From: Megamerina dolium
Taxonomy: Eukaryota; Arthropoda; Insecta; Diptera; Megamerinidae
Assembly: GCA_963854835.1 (NCBI GenBank)
Contig: OY978526.1
Coordinates: 94,583,904 to 94,647,903, forward strand
Direction: 5' to 3'
Length of the DNA stretch: 64,000 nt
The position numbers were made by a program, and so were the translations under genes. Below are positions 33,789 to 58,700 of the stretch, in pieces (position 1 is the first letter of the stretch; each line of letters opens with the position of its first letter). The notes under the pieces are model-generated. The model ran no database searches. It was not told the DNA's origin and was given only the letters and a program-made list of their open reading frames with translations.

Positions 33789-34225
33789 TGTAACGAGTAT
33801 CGATAGTTGATTACTCATCACTATTGTGACTGACACTATTGGCAGCATCGACATGAATGTCAACAAAAAGAAATAAGCGATAACCAGAACAAGCCAACGA
33901 GAAAGGAAGAGAAGAATCTCGATAAAGGAAGATTCTGGGGTGTTGCCAACAGAGTATAAATAGAGCCAGTGTTGAGAAGGAAAATCAATCTACTTCCGAA
34001 CGTGATTGCGAAAACATTGATACAGAGGCAAAAGTTGCAAGTACATTTAAGTGTTATAGTAAATAGTTGATTGTAAACAGAGTTGATTGTAAATAGAGAT
34101 TATTAAATAAATTGTTGCTGTATATAGTTGTACAAAATAAGTGTTGCAGTTATCATTAACAGAATCCAGTGATCGAACAAGGTAATTCAAATAGAATTAA
34201 ACGTTCACAGAATAAAAACGTAACA
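33789..34225 (+). repeat. 3' LTR
   Basis: 437 bp, no differences from the 5' LTR found by eye. Followed by the ATAT target duplicate. Confidence 0.95.
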
Positions 34226-34651
34226 ATATTTAGTTATGTTAAAGGGGTATGTTCAATGAAAAAGGCATAATTCATGGTTGCATTAGTAGCTTTATTAAAG
34301 AATTCTGAAGCTTTTTAAAATACATCCCGGGCTATTCATATTTTTTTGTGATTTCCTTCTAAGCAATGTTCAGTCAAATAAGATATATGTATATGGTGGA
34401 TTTGGCAGTTAAGCATCATAGTCGATATCAAATATAATCAAACTGCTCGGTGAAAACATAATATGAATAATACTAATGATACTGATAAGAAGTTCTGAGT
34501 AGTAACATTTATTCTAATTTTTACTCATTCAACATTGCCAACTCAATTGTTATAATTAGAAAACTTGTGTGGATGTAAGTTCTAAAAAAGAATACTAAGT
34601 TACACCAAGAGGATATTACAGAAAAATTTTGTATCGGTTATATTATTTAAA

Positions 34652-47126
<12,475 letters not shown>

Positions 47127-47429
47127 TTTCTCCAAGTAAAAGTTATTTTGAAGATCCTTTTGGCATCCCCCACCTAATAAATACTTCAATTATGAAAACA
47201 CGGGAATTATCAATTCATGATATACAATAAAAAACGTTTTCGCATAGTCGCAATTAGCTTCTGAATATAACTTACATTACTTCTCTATCCGTTACGTTTC
47301 GTGACGTGTCGAACTATCACAATTTGATATCTGAATTAAATCGTTCCGTTGTGTTCCTTAAACTGATATAGACCCATTGTGCAATAATAACAAAATAAAT
47401 AAATGAATATACATGTGAACGTGAATCAT

Positions 47430-47552
<123 letters not shown>

Positions 47553-47754
47553 AATTTGAGGCATGGCTCAAAGTCAAAGTTTCTAATATTTACATTTTTT
47601 TCTACAATATGGGTATCAAAACATAAGTAATTTTAATATCGTTTTACAGTTATATAATATTGCATATTGATTTTTTTATTATTTTAAAGCTCAAAGGATT
47701 ACGTTTCTAATGGTGTATAAAACATATTTTTGAAGAATGCATACTTAGTTACTT

Positions 47755-47850
47755 ATGTGGCCATTACAACCGAAAATCGATTTACGCCGAATCTAGCATG
47801 CTTCGCCAGCCAGCTCTTTCCTTCGCTAGTTGGCGCCAGTTAGAAATTAT
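47755..47850 (-). mobile_element. LINE 3' end fragment (minus)
   Basis: GTGGCCATTACAACCGAAAATCG-type sequence and GCTAGTTGGCGCCAGT match the 3' end of the LINE at 38210-39510. Confidence 0.75.
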
Positions 47851-48034
47851 CCAATTTCTGTAGGCAAATTCAATTTTAATTTGAACCCATTCACACGATT
47901 ATTCTCAATTTTAATTATCTTGTGAAAAATAAACAAAAAATGTATGTATATACCTAATTACAGCGTTTGTAAGACTATATGGTAATATATATATATATGG
48001 TAATATGGTTCACCTATACTGTGAACCATATTGT

Positions 48035-48450
48035 AACGAGTATCGATGGTTATTCATCAGTAATTGTGAATAGCACTAATAATGGCAGCATCGAAACGAA
48101 TGTCAACAACAAGGAATAGCCGATAACCGGAACTGGTCAACGAGAAAGAAAGAGAAAAAAATAGATTACGATAAAGAAAGATTTTAGAGTGATCCCACAG
48201 AGTATAAATAGAGCGAGTTGTTGACTAAACAATCAATTCAATTCCGAAAGTGATAGAGGTAACATAACACCATCAATTATATCCGGAAAGTGATAGGGCA
48301 ACATAACACTATCAAGTGATCGAGGCAATAAGGAGTTATTGTAAATAGAGGTATTGATTAAATAAATTGTTGTTGCATATAGTTAGTACAAAATAAGTGT
48401 TGCAAGTATTATTTACAGAATCCAGTGATCGAACAGGGTTGATTCTATGT
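48035..48450 (+). mobile_element. Gypsy-family solo LTR
   Basis: Begins TGTAACGAGTATCGATGG, with ACAGAGTATAAATAGAGCG and TTAAATAAATTGTTG, ending near GAACAGGGTTGATTC. It has several internal small changes against the young LTR, including a duplicated GAAAGTGATAG segment. The last ~45 bp of the LTR are replaced by unrelated sequence. Confidence 0.8.
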
Positions 48451-48814
48451 CCCCACGGCGACGAAAACGAGTAGTTATCGCAACACTTTGTCAAACTTTA
48501 TTATGCCCTTTCCTACGGTATTCTCTTTTTCTTCTTCAGCTTACTTTTTTCAGTTGATATTTCTCTTTGTTTACATTTTTGTGACTAAACGTGAAATTTT
48601 TGTTAAAAGTGTATATAATTAAAGTGATTTCTACTCTATTAAAATTAATGGACGCCGTGGCATTTATTGATAAATTTTTGAGCTGCAAATAATGTTGAAA
48701 ACGTCAAATAAATTAGTTAATGCGAAAAGAATGAAATTTATAATGATAGTCTCAATTGCTGATCGTAATAAACTTTGACAGTTCTTACAAAGCGAAAACA
48801 CACAAAAATCACTG

Positions 48815-49185
48815 TTTTTTAGAGAGTATTGATGGTTATTCATCACTATTTTTGAATAGCACGAATAATGGTAGCATTGAAACAAATGTTAACAAAAAGA
48901 AATAGGCGATAACCAGTAAAAGCCAACAATAAAGAATGGGAACTAGATAACGGTAAAAGACGATTTTAGGGTGTATAAATAGAGCGAGTTTGTTGACAAA
49001 TAATTCAATTTGATTCACACGATAGCACCTTAAAGTAGCAAGTACATTAAGGAGTTGTAAATAGAAGTATTGCTTAAATAAATTGTTGTGGCATATATGC
49101 ATATATTAGTACAGTACAGTTAGTACAAAATAAGTTTTGAGGTTATTATTGACAGAATCCAGTGATCGAACAGGGTTGATTTTAT
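48815..49185 (+). mobile_element. Gypsy-family LTR fragment
   Basis: Second plus-oriented LTR piece, with ATTGATGGTTATTCATCAC, AACAAAAAGAAATAGGCG and TTTAGGGTGTATAAATAG, ending GAACAGGGTTGATT. It is directly followed by minus-strand internal sequence, so the junction at 49185 is rearranged. Confidence 0.75.
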
Positions 49186-50285
49186 TTTTTCGGCGGTTTT
49201 TGTGATGCCGAAATCCCCTTTACTGGAAGCATTGTGATACTCAGCTATCACTTCGTTTATTTTTGCCTTGGGTACCACTAGAAGATCATTGGTGATTTTC
49301 CCATCTTCACTTTCCCATTCTCGAAATAATCCATCTCCTAAGTGCAGGCTTTGCCTTTGTGTACAGTATGGCTTTGCTATTGGACTTTCATAAGCCATTT
49401 CTCATCAGTCCGGATGTAGGTCTTGCTCCTTGTATTTCATAACCTTTAGGACAATGTGAATGTGGCTTCTTACACGAGAACAATGGTTACTATCTATGTT
49501 GAATATGACGGGATGAAGTATCAGCATTACTACGATTATCTGAGCACGATCTCCCTTCGTTGGTCTGGAGAATTCGATATCGGTTGCTTGCGTTGTATGC
49601 GGCAATCACTCGCAACCCTTTGATTCGCTGATGCTTTGCTCTTGCATTAGCCTTCATAATAGATTGATGGTAACCACGCGCTATATGTCCTCGTTTGTCG
49701 CAAATGGAGCGCTTACCAGTAAATTTGTTTTCGCTGCGACCGGTTGTTTTTCCTTCAGGCTGCATTGCTGATTTGACAACCTGACACACTTCTTCAACTA
49801 GATCTGTTTCTGTTTCTAGTTGGCGTACTCGCGGCATTGATCGACACATTAAACTGGCGGCTTCATACGACAAAGCGCTACTACTTAGCTGTTCCGGCAT
49901 AAGTACCTTTTAGTACCATGACCAAGGCACGCTTAGCCTCTTCATTACATATTCCGTCAATGATTGCTTCTATTTTTATTTTCTCGATGAATTCTTACAG
50001 AGAACGTAAGATGGCATAAGCGCTCAATATCGGAATCTAAATCCGGAAGGCTCTCATTACTCCGTTGCATTCTTAATTCCACTCGATGTTATTGGCTCTT
50101 ATATTCGTTAACATGGTTGCGTTGGAGTGTGTCCATCAGTGAATCGTAATTACCACCATATTTCTCTAAAACTAACTGCAATACTTTGGAGGCATTACCT
50201 TTCAATACGATTATTAAATCAGCAGTCTTGTCACTGTCATCCCATTGATCCTTCTGTTGTGAGCCATAATGATTCGTGTCTAATT
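49186..50285 (-). mobile_element. Gypsy-family Gag-integrase remnant (minus)
   Basis: Minus-strand frames give Gag text (LSYEAASLMCRSMPRVRQLE), one zinc knuckle (CDKRGHIARGYH, altered), NHCSRVRSHIHIV and then immediately KVMKYKEQ and the integrase N-terminal region (ESPIAKPY, YHNASSKGDFGITKT). As in the young element, nothing from protease, RT or RNase H lies between Gag and integrase, but the junction is shifted and the linker ESWTTERVQED is also gone. Inactive. Confidence 0.8.
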
Positions 50286-50381
50286 TATGCGCTTTGGCTC
50301 TCTACATTATAAAAAAATTCGATTTATTATTATATCATAATTATATTATATTAAAATTTTTTTTACGATCTTATAATAGAG

Positions 50382-51240
50382 AAAATACTATGAGCTGCTA
50401 ATCAACGACATAATGGCACTATCTTCAACAAAAGTGTCATATTGTTAACGTATGCTGATGACACTGACATAATTGGCATGAATACGCGAGTAGTCAGTGC
50501 AGCATTCTCAGAGTTGGAAAAAGAGTCGCGTCGAATGGGTCTCACGGAGAACGTGGGCAAGACGAAGTACCTAGTATCAACAAACAAAGAGTGCCAGCGT
50601 CTTGAACAGCAGGTCACTGTTGATAACTCTGCTTTTGAAGTACTAAGGGCTTCATCTACCGTGGAAGCAGCGTTAACACCAGTAATGACAGCAGCCTGGA
50701 GATATTCTGAAGGATCACTCTTGCTAACAGGTGCTTCTTAAGGCTAAGTGAGCCATTGAGAAGTCGGGCCCCCGCTCGAGCAACGAAAACCACACTCTAC
50801 AAGTCTTTTATCATGCCTGTCTTTACAAATGGCGCCGAAGCTTGGACAATTTCTACCTCAGATGTGAGAATGCTCGGAGTTTCCGAGAGAAAATTCTTAG
50901 GCAATACCTTTGGACCTATTTTCGTTGGTGGCGAGTATCGAATAAGGTACAACCATGAGCTGTATGAGATGTATGCCGACACCGACATAGCAAAGCGCAT
51001 TAAAATTCAGCGGCTGCGCTGGCTAGGTCATGTCGAAAAATGGCAGAACACGCTCCTGCTAAGAAGGTGTTATATTCGGAACCCTCTGGTGGACGACGCA
51101 GAAGAGGAAGACCTAACCTCCTGTGGAAAGATCAAGTACTGGAGAACAGCGCTTGGAATTTCTAACTTGCACCAACTATCGAAGGAAAAAGTTTGCTGGC
51201 GAAGCATTCTAGATTCGGCCTAAATCGATTTTTTGTTGTA
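50382..51240 (+). mobile_element. LINE (RTE-like), 3' part
   Basis: Plus strand. The frame from 50442 contains the RT catalytic motif LTYADDTDIIG and RRMGLTENVGKTKYLVS. A second frame (50756-51223) gives the C-terminal region (KTTLYKSFIMPVFTNGAEAW, KIQRLRWLGHVEK). It ends AATCGATTTTTTGTTG ... GGCCACATAAAGAAAGAAAG. 5' truncated and frameshifted; same family as 38210-39510. Confidence 0.85.
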
Positions 51241-51244
51241 TTGG

Positions 51245-51846
51245 CCACATAAAGAAAGAAAGAAAAATTATCGGTTTTTAAAGAAAATAAAACGTTTATT
51301 TTAAAATGAAAGATAAACATATTTCATTCAAATGATGGCCAATATCACTTTCTATACATATTGACCATCTTTCGGGCAATTTTTGGATACCACGCCAGAA
51401 AATTTAATCGGATCACAATTGTCTTTTCAGTTTTCCATCTGTCGCTCAGTTAATTTATGTGGCATCCATTTTCCATTATTTTGGATCTTTCTCATAGCTT
51501 TTAAACGGTTGGAAATTGTTTTTTGTGTAACATTTAACATTTCTGCCATTTTTTGTTGATTTAAAGTGTCATCTTCGTCCAACAATGCTTGCAATTCGGT
51601 GTCTTCAAACTTTTTCGGTGGTCTTCCACGTTCTTCATTTCTCAAATCAAAATCATTACTTTCGAATCGTTGAAACAAATTTCTGCATGTGGCTTCTGAA
51701 GGAGCATAAGTTTCGATAAGCATTCGATGCGCTTCAGCTGCATCTTTCTTTAAAAAAAAATAGCGCAATAAAACTTCCCGCAAATGATGATTTACTGGTA
51801 CAAAACTTTCCATTTTCAACCTAAAAAAATACAAAGTGGTTTGCAC
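51245..51846 (-). pseudogene. Mariner transposase, N-terminal half
   Basis: An ORF from about 51813 (MESFVPVNHHLREVLLRYFF) runs through EATCRNLFQRFESNDFDL, RGRPPKKFEDTELQALLDED and KWMPHKLTERQMEN, then stops at 51427. This is the DNA-binding half of a mariner (cecropia/SETMAR-type) transposase. The catalytic domain is missing by internal deletion, although the N-terminal frame is still open. Confidence 0.85.
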
Positions 51847-52299
51847 AATGTCTTACTGTATACTAAATATGTTCGACAGATATCATAACCAGAAAAAAAT
51901 TAGGGCTCATTCATAATAATTTTTAACTATATTTGTTTGCTCCGTGTATTTAATTTTCCTTAGGATCAACAAATAGCAATGATTTTTATTGTCTTATATA
52001 AGTTGATCAGACAAACATAAAAGAGAAGAAACTCATTACAAAATCAATAAGTGCCACGAGTCGGATGGGATTGTTACTTCGTATTCATAAAATTAAATTA
52101 CTTGAATTAGAAATTGTAGGAAGCGCTCTACATTTCAAGAAGGTCTTTCGAGTCGGATAAGGCTTATATAATCCACTTCATTTACGTACTATAACTTCCA
52201 AATAGCTTCATCGGACACTTCATCCGAAGCTAGTTCATCGCTTGCCAGCAGTATACGTGTAAAGATAAGCAATGTACAAATCTGCTGCCACGCTTGCAA

Positions 52300-55200
52300 T
52301 CCTGGCATGTTGGCATCGAAGATAATCACAGTCACTATGCCAGCTGGAAGTGAAGTTGGAGTTAGTGGAACTTCACTAAAATACCCTTGAGGAACTGTAG
52401 GCTCTGCTAGAAGAGCTTGATGAGTCGCAACTGGACGAAGACCATCGGGTTACCTTTGAACAATCGTATATTAAAGCAAAGGCAGTTATTACCGACCGCA
52501 TGGCCACCTTGCAAACCACAGCGACTCCGCAGCACTCATATTTTCAGTAAGCGTCAACAAGCTCCTCGCATCCTCGGAGCAGCGTGATTGGTTGGACTTC
52601 TACAACGTTTTTTCAACTCTGGTGCACAACAACAGGGAATTATCAGATGTCCAAAATTTCCAATATTTACGCTCATGCCTCACAGATAAGGCATCGCGGC
52701 TAATTCAGTCACTCGAAGTGACCAATGCTAACTACAAGCTTGCCATCATCTCATCAGCCGTCTCATCTTCAAGCGCACATGCAACAGATTTGTGATGTTC
52801 AACCACTACCTTTATCAACAGTAACGGTTCTTCGCAATTTCTTCTACGTAGTCAACGTAGACCATCGTGCAATGTAATCACTTGCAAGCACTCAGCAGAT
52901 AGGCGACACCATTTTGTCGCTTTTAGATAAAAAAAAATTAGATGCATCCACGCAAACACGATGGGAGGAGCAAGTATCCTCCAAATCGGGTACCTCTTAA
53001 TCATCACAACTGTGAATACCAACATGGGCAGATCTCGCCACACTTTTAGAACGACGCTGCTAAACCTTCAACGTGCTTGAGGCAGTTCCAACCTCCAATG
53101 CCTCATCTGCTAAAAAGTCATTGGAGTCATTGCATTTTGCGAAGCCATCACACAACATAGTCCGTTCAATTGTGGCTCATTAAAGAAGTTGGATCCAGTC
53201 AAGCGATATGTTCAAGTCAAACGACTGAACCTATGTATAAATTGTTTAGGTAAGAATCATTGAATTAGTACATGCCCTTCTCGCCCTTCTTGTCACACTA
53301 CTACATAGAACACAGGGCGAAAATGATACTTCAAACACAAAAAACCCTGAAAGTAGGAAAACTGCTCTAAAGGTCGCCAAATGCGAAGGAGGTCATTCTT
53401 GCTACCGCTCTTGTTCATTTATGCAATTCGTCGGGCTCCTCACTCATTGCTCGCATTTTGTTGGACTCAGGGTCGCAGCTTAACTTCGTGACAGAGCATA
53501 TCGCACAGCATCTGCGCTTGCCTCGTTCCACACGCAGTATTGAAGTAATAGGAATTGGCGCCACTACAACAAAAACTCAGTAGATGTGTTAAGTAGAACT
53601 AAAGTCGCTTCATACCGCATACGCTATGAGTGTCGAAGCTGTGATTCTGCCATCAATTACGTCACAACAGCCAGCCTCATAAACATCAATTAATGGAAAT
53701 TGCCAAAAAATATTACACTCGCTGATGGCAAGTTTCATGAACCAGTCGGTATTGACGGTCTCATCGGTGCAGGTTTATTTTTCGATTTATTGCTTTTAGG
53801 CCAGATCAAATTCCCCGGCAGTTCGTCCGTACTCCAAAAAACCAAACTATCATCGTCGTCACATACAACCCCCTCATCGAATTGCTTACCAATCTACAAG
53901 GTATTCACCACCACTTGTAGTCATCCTCAGCTTGATTATCTACTCGAGAAATTTTGGATGCTTGAATGTCACAACAACCCACCTAGGTTTGTCAGCTGAA
54001 GCTTGTGAGGAGTTCTTCGAAGCCACAACCACTAGATGCCCTGTCAGCAATAAATTTATTGTTCGCCTGCCATTCAAGGACGACCCTCAGATGTCATGCA
54101 CACGACATCACATTAAAAGGCTAATTTCTTTGAAATATAAATTCACACGAAATACTACCCTATTCAAGCACTATGCCGAGTTCATGGATGAATACAAATC
54201 CATGAACCATATGATCAGCGTTGCGGACAACACATTAGGGTGCTACTTTTCCCCCTCATCACTGTGTAATGAAAGCCGACAGCAGCACTACCAAGCTTCG
54301 TGCCGTCTTCGACCCGTCATGTCGAAAAACCACGGGAAAAATCCTCAACGATATTCTCCGTGTTGGTCCCACCTTACAGGATGATATCTTTACTATACTA
54401 GTACGTTTTACAAGTATGTGCTCATATCCGCCATCGCCAAAATGTTCCGCCAGGTACTGGTGCACGAAACTGATGCGCAATGGCAATGCATGTTGTGAAG
54501 TGAGTCATCTGATTCTCCGCCGCAAGCTTATCAACTACAGACTGAGACTTATGACACACCATACCTTGCGACTAAATGCTCGCTGCGGCCGTCATTCTCA
54601 AAGACTTTTATGTTGACAACTTTATGACTGGTGCATTAGCGGTCGACGAAGTCATTGCAATAAAACAGAAAGTGAAGTCGATTCTTAGTAGCGGTGGTTT
54701 CTCTCTGCGCAAATTTGCTTCGAACGATATGAGTATTATCGAAGACATACCCCAAGAGGATAGAGAAGAAAATGTGAAACTTTGCGATTCCGAATATATT
54801 AAAACTCTTGGACTAAAGTGGTCACCAATGCAAGACGTTTTCATCTTTAACTACACCACTCGTTCATCGGAGTCGAAGGCAGCCAAGAGGTCAATATTGT
54901 CACAGATAGCCAGTTTTTTCGATCCGCTTGGGTTGCTTAACCCCCTAATCGTCTCGTGCAACGTTCTCATGCAACAATTGTGGCAACTTAAGCTAGATTG
55001 GGTCGAAAGCGTGCCACAAGATGTCTACACACAATGGCAAAACTTCCGACAACATACGAATTCCTAGGTATGTTCCTCTTAATACTATCACTGAAATCCA
55101 TGCATTTGCAGATGCTAGCTCAAGGGCTTACGGCGCATGCATTTATTTGGTCACTCGTACAACACAAGAGACAATGTCATCGCTGGTGTGTACCCAATCT

Positions 55201-56280
55201 CGTGTGGCACCTAAGAAAGAAGTCAGCTTACTCCGGTTGGAACGATGTGCTACAATGTTGCTAGCAGTCTTCAATCTGTGGTAACCGTATATCCAATTGA
55301 GTCAGATCGCCTCCATTGTTGGACTGACTCTGCTATCGCCTTATGCTGGATTCGCAGCGAACAGTCCAGATGAACGGTCTTCGTGACCAATCGGGCCTCG
55401 GAGATAGCTGACATCACGATGTACGTGGCATTATGTGCCTTCGTCGCTCAACCCCGCCGACTTGGTTCCAGGGCCTATCATTTTTGAAGACGTCGCAGGA
55501 GAGCTGCTCCGCCTCAGAATATAACGTTTCGCCAAAACAACGCAAAATGTGATTAGTTTTAATGACAGAACAACAACTTGACATCACAGCTGAACACAAA
55601 CACATAAACAACTATGCCAGGCTGCTTCGTCTTACCGCGCTCACACCCATTTGTCCACGTTCTCATCGTACACCACATCGAAAGCATCTTCATGCAGTAG
55701 CGCATACCCTTCAAAACATACTTCGCCACCAATTTTGGATAATCGGTGGTCGGAAAATAATTAGGCAAGTAATTCACAATTGCATAATTTGCTATCGTCT
55801 TCGGCCACTTGTAGCGGAACAGATTATGGGGTCCCTTCCAACATGGCGCATCACAGCACCGTATCCATTTGAGACAACAGGAGTCAACTACTGTGGGCCC
55901 TTTCTAATCACTCAACAAATCAGAGGGAGAACTCCAATCAAAAGCTACATCGCTTTGTTTATATGTTTCACAACCAAGGCGGTACACCTTGAACTGGTGT
56001 CTGACCTATCAACAGCAGCGTTCATTGCACCTCTTAAGTGCTTCATAGCTCGCAGCGGGAAGTGCCGAGTTATCGTTTCTGATAACGTTACCAACCTCTT
56101 GGGCGCAAATCGTGAGCTCCGTGAACTTTTGAAGTCCTCCATTGCCCAACAGCACAGCATCACGTCGAACATTTTTGCATAAACGAGGGCATAGTATGGT
56201 TTATTCCTCCAAGGTCACTCATTTTGGGGGCTTATGGCAAAGCGCAGTTGAAATTACTAATTAATTTGTGCGCTGTGTTA
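52300..56280 (+). mobile_element. BEL/Pao LTR retrotransposon, degenerate
   Basis: Plus strand, many frame breaks. In order: a Gag-like part (52400-52800, LEELDESQLDEDHRVTFEQS; WLDFYNVFSTLVHNN), an aspartic protease with DSG (LLDSGSQLNFVTEHIAQ, about 53460), RT pieces (LRAVFDPSCRKTTGKILND, about 54290; YVDNFMTGALAVDEV, about 54610, with YVDN in place of YVDD), the Pao-specific region (SQIASFFDPLGLLNPL, HAFADASSRAYGACIY) and integrase (VIHNCIICYRLRP, RGRTPIKSYIALFICF, then FIPPRS). I could not define LTRs. Inactive. Confidence 0.85.
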
Positions 56281-56518
56281 TTGTGGTTTGCGTCATACAA
56301 TTTGTATGTGCATGAGAAATTGTATAACAAAAAGAATTCCAAAAGAACACCAACTCACTTATAATTTCCCATTAGTTACTTAAGCAGGCCACACACTGAC
56401 AAATTGAAACGATCTAATGAAATTCATTTGTATTCTTTATACTCATCACTCTCACTTTTCCACAATCCACCAAACTTACCGATATTTCATGTATACCTAT
56501 CCCTTGAAAATTTTTTAT

Positions 56519-58700
56519 ATTGTTACGTTTTTATTTTCTGAATGTTTAATTTTTTTCGAATGAACCCTGTTGGACCACTGGATTGACAATAATAATTGCA
56601 ATACTTATTTCGTACTAACTATATACAACAATTTATTTACTCAGTACTACTGTGTACAATCATGTGATGTTGCCTCGATCACCTTCGGAAATGAATCGAT
56701 TGTTTTTGTTGCCAACAAACTCGCATTATTTATACTCTGTGGCAACACTCTTCTTTTATCGTTATCTAGTTTGTTCTCTTTCTTTCTTGTTGGCTTGTTC
56801 TGGTTATCCCCTACTTCTCTTTGTTGACATTCGTTTCATTGTCGTTTATAGCGTATTACTTTAAATGTTGCCCTTTTATTCCAGGCACGTTGAATACGAT
56901 ACACGACGTCATTAATTTTCGTAATTAACTGATATGGTTCTTACCAATGAGCCTGTAGTGTAGGGGATGGGGCTTTCTTTCGTTATGGATTATGGAGCAT
57001 TCCAAGCTCTCCTTCGTAGAACCGTTTTGAATATGCTTATCATTTGTGATCACTCTCTGATGAACTCGTGTACTTCATCCAACTGTTCCCGCTTTTCGCT
57101 AATGTAGTTACCTTCGGTTGTTCTTGTTGGTGTAGTAACTCCAAATTTTAATTCGGCTGGCAGTCTTAACTCGTTTCTAAAAATTGCCATTGCTGGTGTA
57201 GTGGCTGTCGTATCATATTGTGCGCATCGATATGCCATAAAAAGTACTGAAGTAATCTATAACCACCAGGACATACTTGTTTCCTGCGTTGCTTGTTGGA
57301 AATGGTCCGGCTATATCCATAGCAACTCGTCTAAATGGAGCCCCCACGTTGTACTGGTGCATTTTATCTCAACTTTTCTTAGTAGGACCTTTGGCCATTG
57401 CACATTACTTACACTTCCGAATCCAATCAGCGACATGGTTATGGTATCCAACCCAATCAAATCGGTTCTTTATTTTCTAGACGGTTTTGGTGATGCCCAA
57501 ATGCCCTCCACTGGAAGCATTGTTATACTCAGCCATCACTTCGCATATCCTTGCTTGGGTAGCACTAGAAGATCATTGGTGATTTTTCTATCTTCACTTT
57601 TCCATGTATTCCATAATCTTTACGAGATCTTGGTCGTTCCACTTATCTTCTTGCATTCGTTCGGTGGTCCATGACACCTCCGGCGTTACCATAATAATGT
57701 CCTCCTTTATGGTGCTCGATTGTAAAGTCATAACTCTGCAGCAGTTCAATCCGTTCAATTGCTCTTCTGAATTTTTAAATTGTAGTGAGCACCTTAGCGC
57801 TGCGTGATCAGTTCGTAGATGAAATGACTGATCGTACAAGCACTTATGGAAATACTTTACACATTCCAGTATTGCTAACAACTCTCTTCGAGGGACACAG
57901 TAGTTTCTTTCCGAATTCGACATGATTTTACTGTAGGATGCCATCACTTTTCCTTGACTATCTATGCCGACAGTGACAATTTGCCAAAAATGCTTCTTAA
58001 AAGGATTCTGTGACAAAACTAAATTAAAGTGATATCACAAGAGTTCTACCGTTCGGAATTGGCTAATATAATAAGTATTATTAGTATGTCCCTTCTAATG
58101 CTTCTCAACATTTGCATAGTGTACCATCCGCTGACTTAAATCTAACGTAAATCCATTATTTATCATGGAATTATTACGTCATCGATAATGTCGGCCACAA
58201 TGAAATCATGCTCCCATGTGTAATTTCCAATTGATACTCGTATCTTAACCTTACCCAGAATCTGTGCATCCTCACCCATTACCGTACGCAATTTTATTCC
58301 TAGTATAGGCTCAAACCTCTTTACCAAATCGACCTTTATTACAAAATGTGATGCATCAGTATCCAGGGTTAACGTGAAGTCCATATTGTCCAGTTTTCCA
58401 TCGATAGTCAATCTATTTTGCACACGCTGTAGTTGTGAGATGTGAATGATGGAGCAACCACTGTTGGAATCAGTTCACGTTTCTCTGAACTGATTCGATT
58501 TAGTTTAACGTATTATTCCTGTGTGTAGAGCAATCCATGTCTACCTCATTCTCCTTGTTTTATCTTTTTGAAGAAATCGATCTGGATTGTAGACGACAAT
58601 CTGGTGGCATATGCCCTGGTTTGTCACAAAAGGAGCACTTGCTAGTAAATTTGTTTTCACGCCGATCTCTTGTTCTAGCGTCAGACATTACTACTGATTA
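56519..58700 (-). mobile_element. Gypsy-family copy with protease and RNase H (minus)
   Basis: The LTR complement is at 56519-56868 (GTTACGTTTTTATTTTCTGA at its end). Leftover internal parts, read from the right: a zinc knuckle (CSFCDKPGHMPPDC, about 58650-58600), a protease-like frame (58423-58163) whose active site reads LDTDASHFVI, an altered DTG, RNase H text (58016-57594, RNYCVPRRELLAILECVKYF) running into SWTTERMQEDKWNDQDLVKI, then integrase (57480-57050). RT is missing. A SINE piece lies at 57960-58110. This copy shows that relatives of the young Gag-integrase element once had the missing domains. Confidence 0.8.
57960..58110 (+). mobile_element. tRNA-derived SINE, internal fragment
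   Basis: Diverged match to the SINE body: GACAGTGACAATTTGCC, TTCTACCGTTCGGAATTGGC, GTCCCTTCTAATGCT. Inserted between RNase H and protease remnants of the LTR element. Confidence 0.6.

Larger units (their letters stand above)
30384..34225 (+). mobile_element. Gypsy-superfamily LTR element, Gag-integrase type
   Basis: 3842 bp. LTRs 30384-30820 and 33789-34225 (437 bp each) show no difference by eye. Flanking ATAT (30380-30383, 34226-34229) is a 4-bp target duplication. Primer site 30823-30840, purine tract 33776-33788. The only ORF (30850-33750) has Gag and integrase but no protease, RT or RNase H. Identical LTRs mean recent insertion, so this deleted form was mobile lately, presumably using RT from relatives. 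Primer type, 4-bp duplication and lack of env suit the mdg3/Osvaldo side of the gypsy group; the exact clade is not settled. Confidence 0.95.

Noticed and set aside
57201..57674. 157-codon plus-strand ORF
   Set aside because: Antisense of the integrase remnant on the minus strand.
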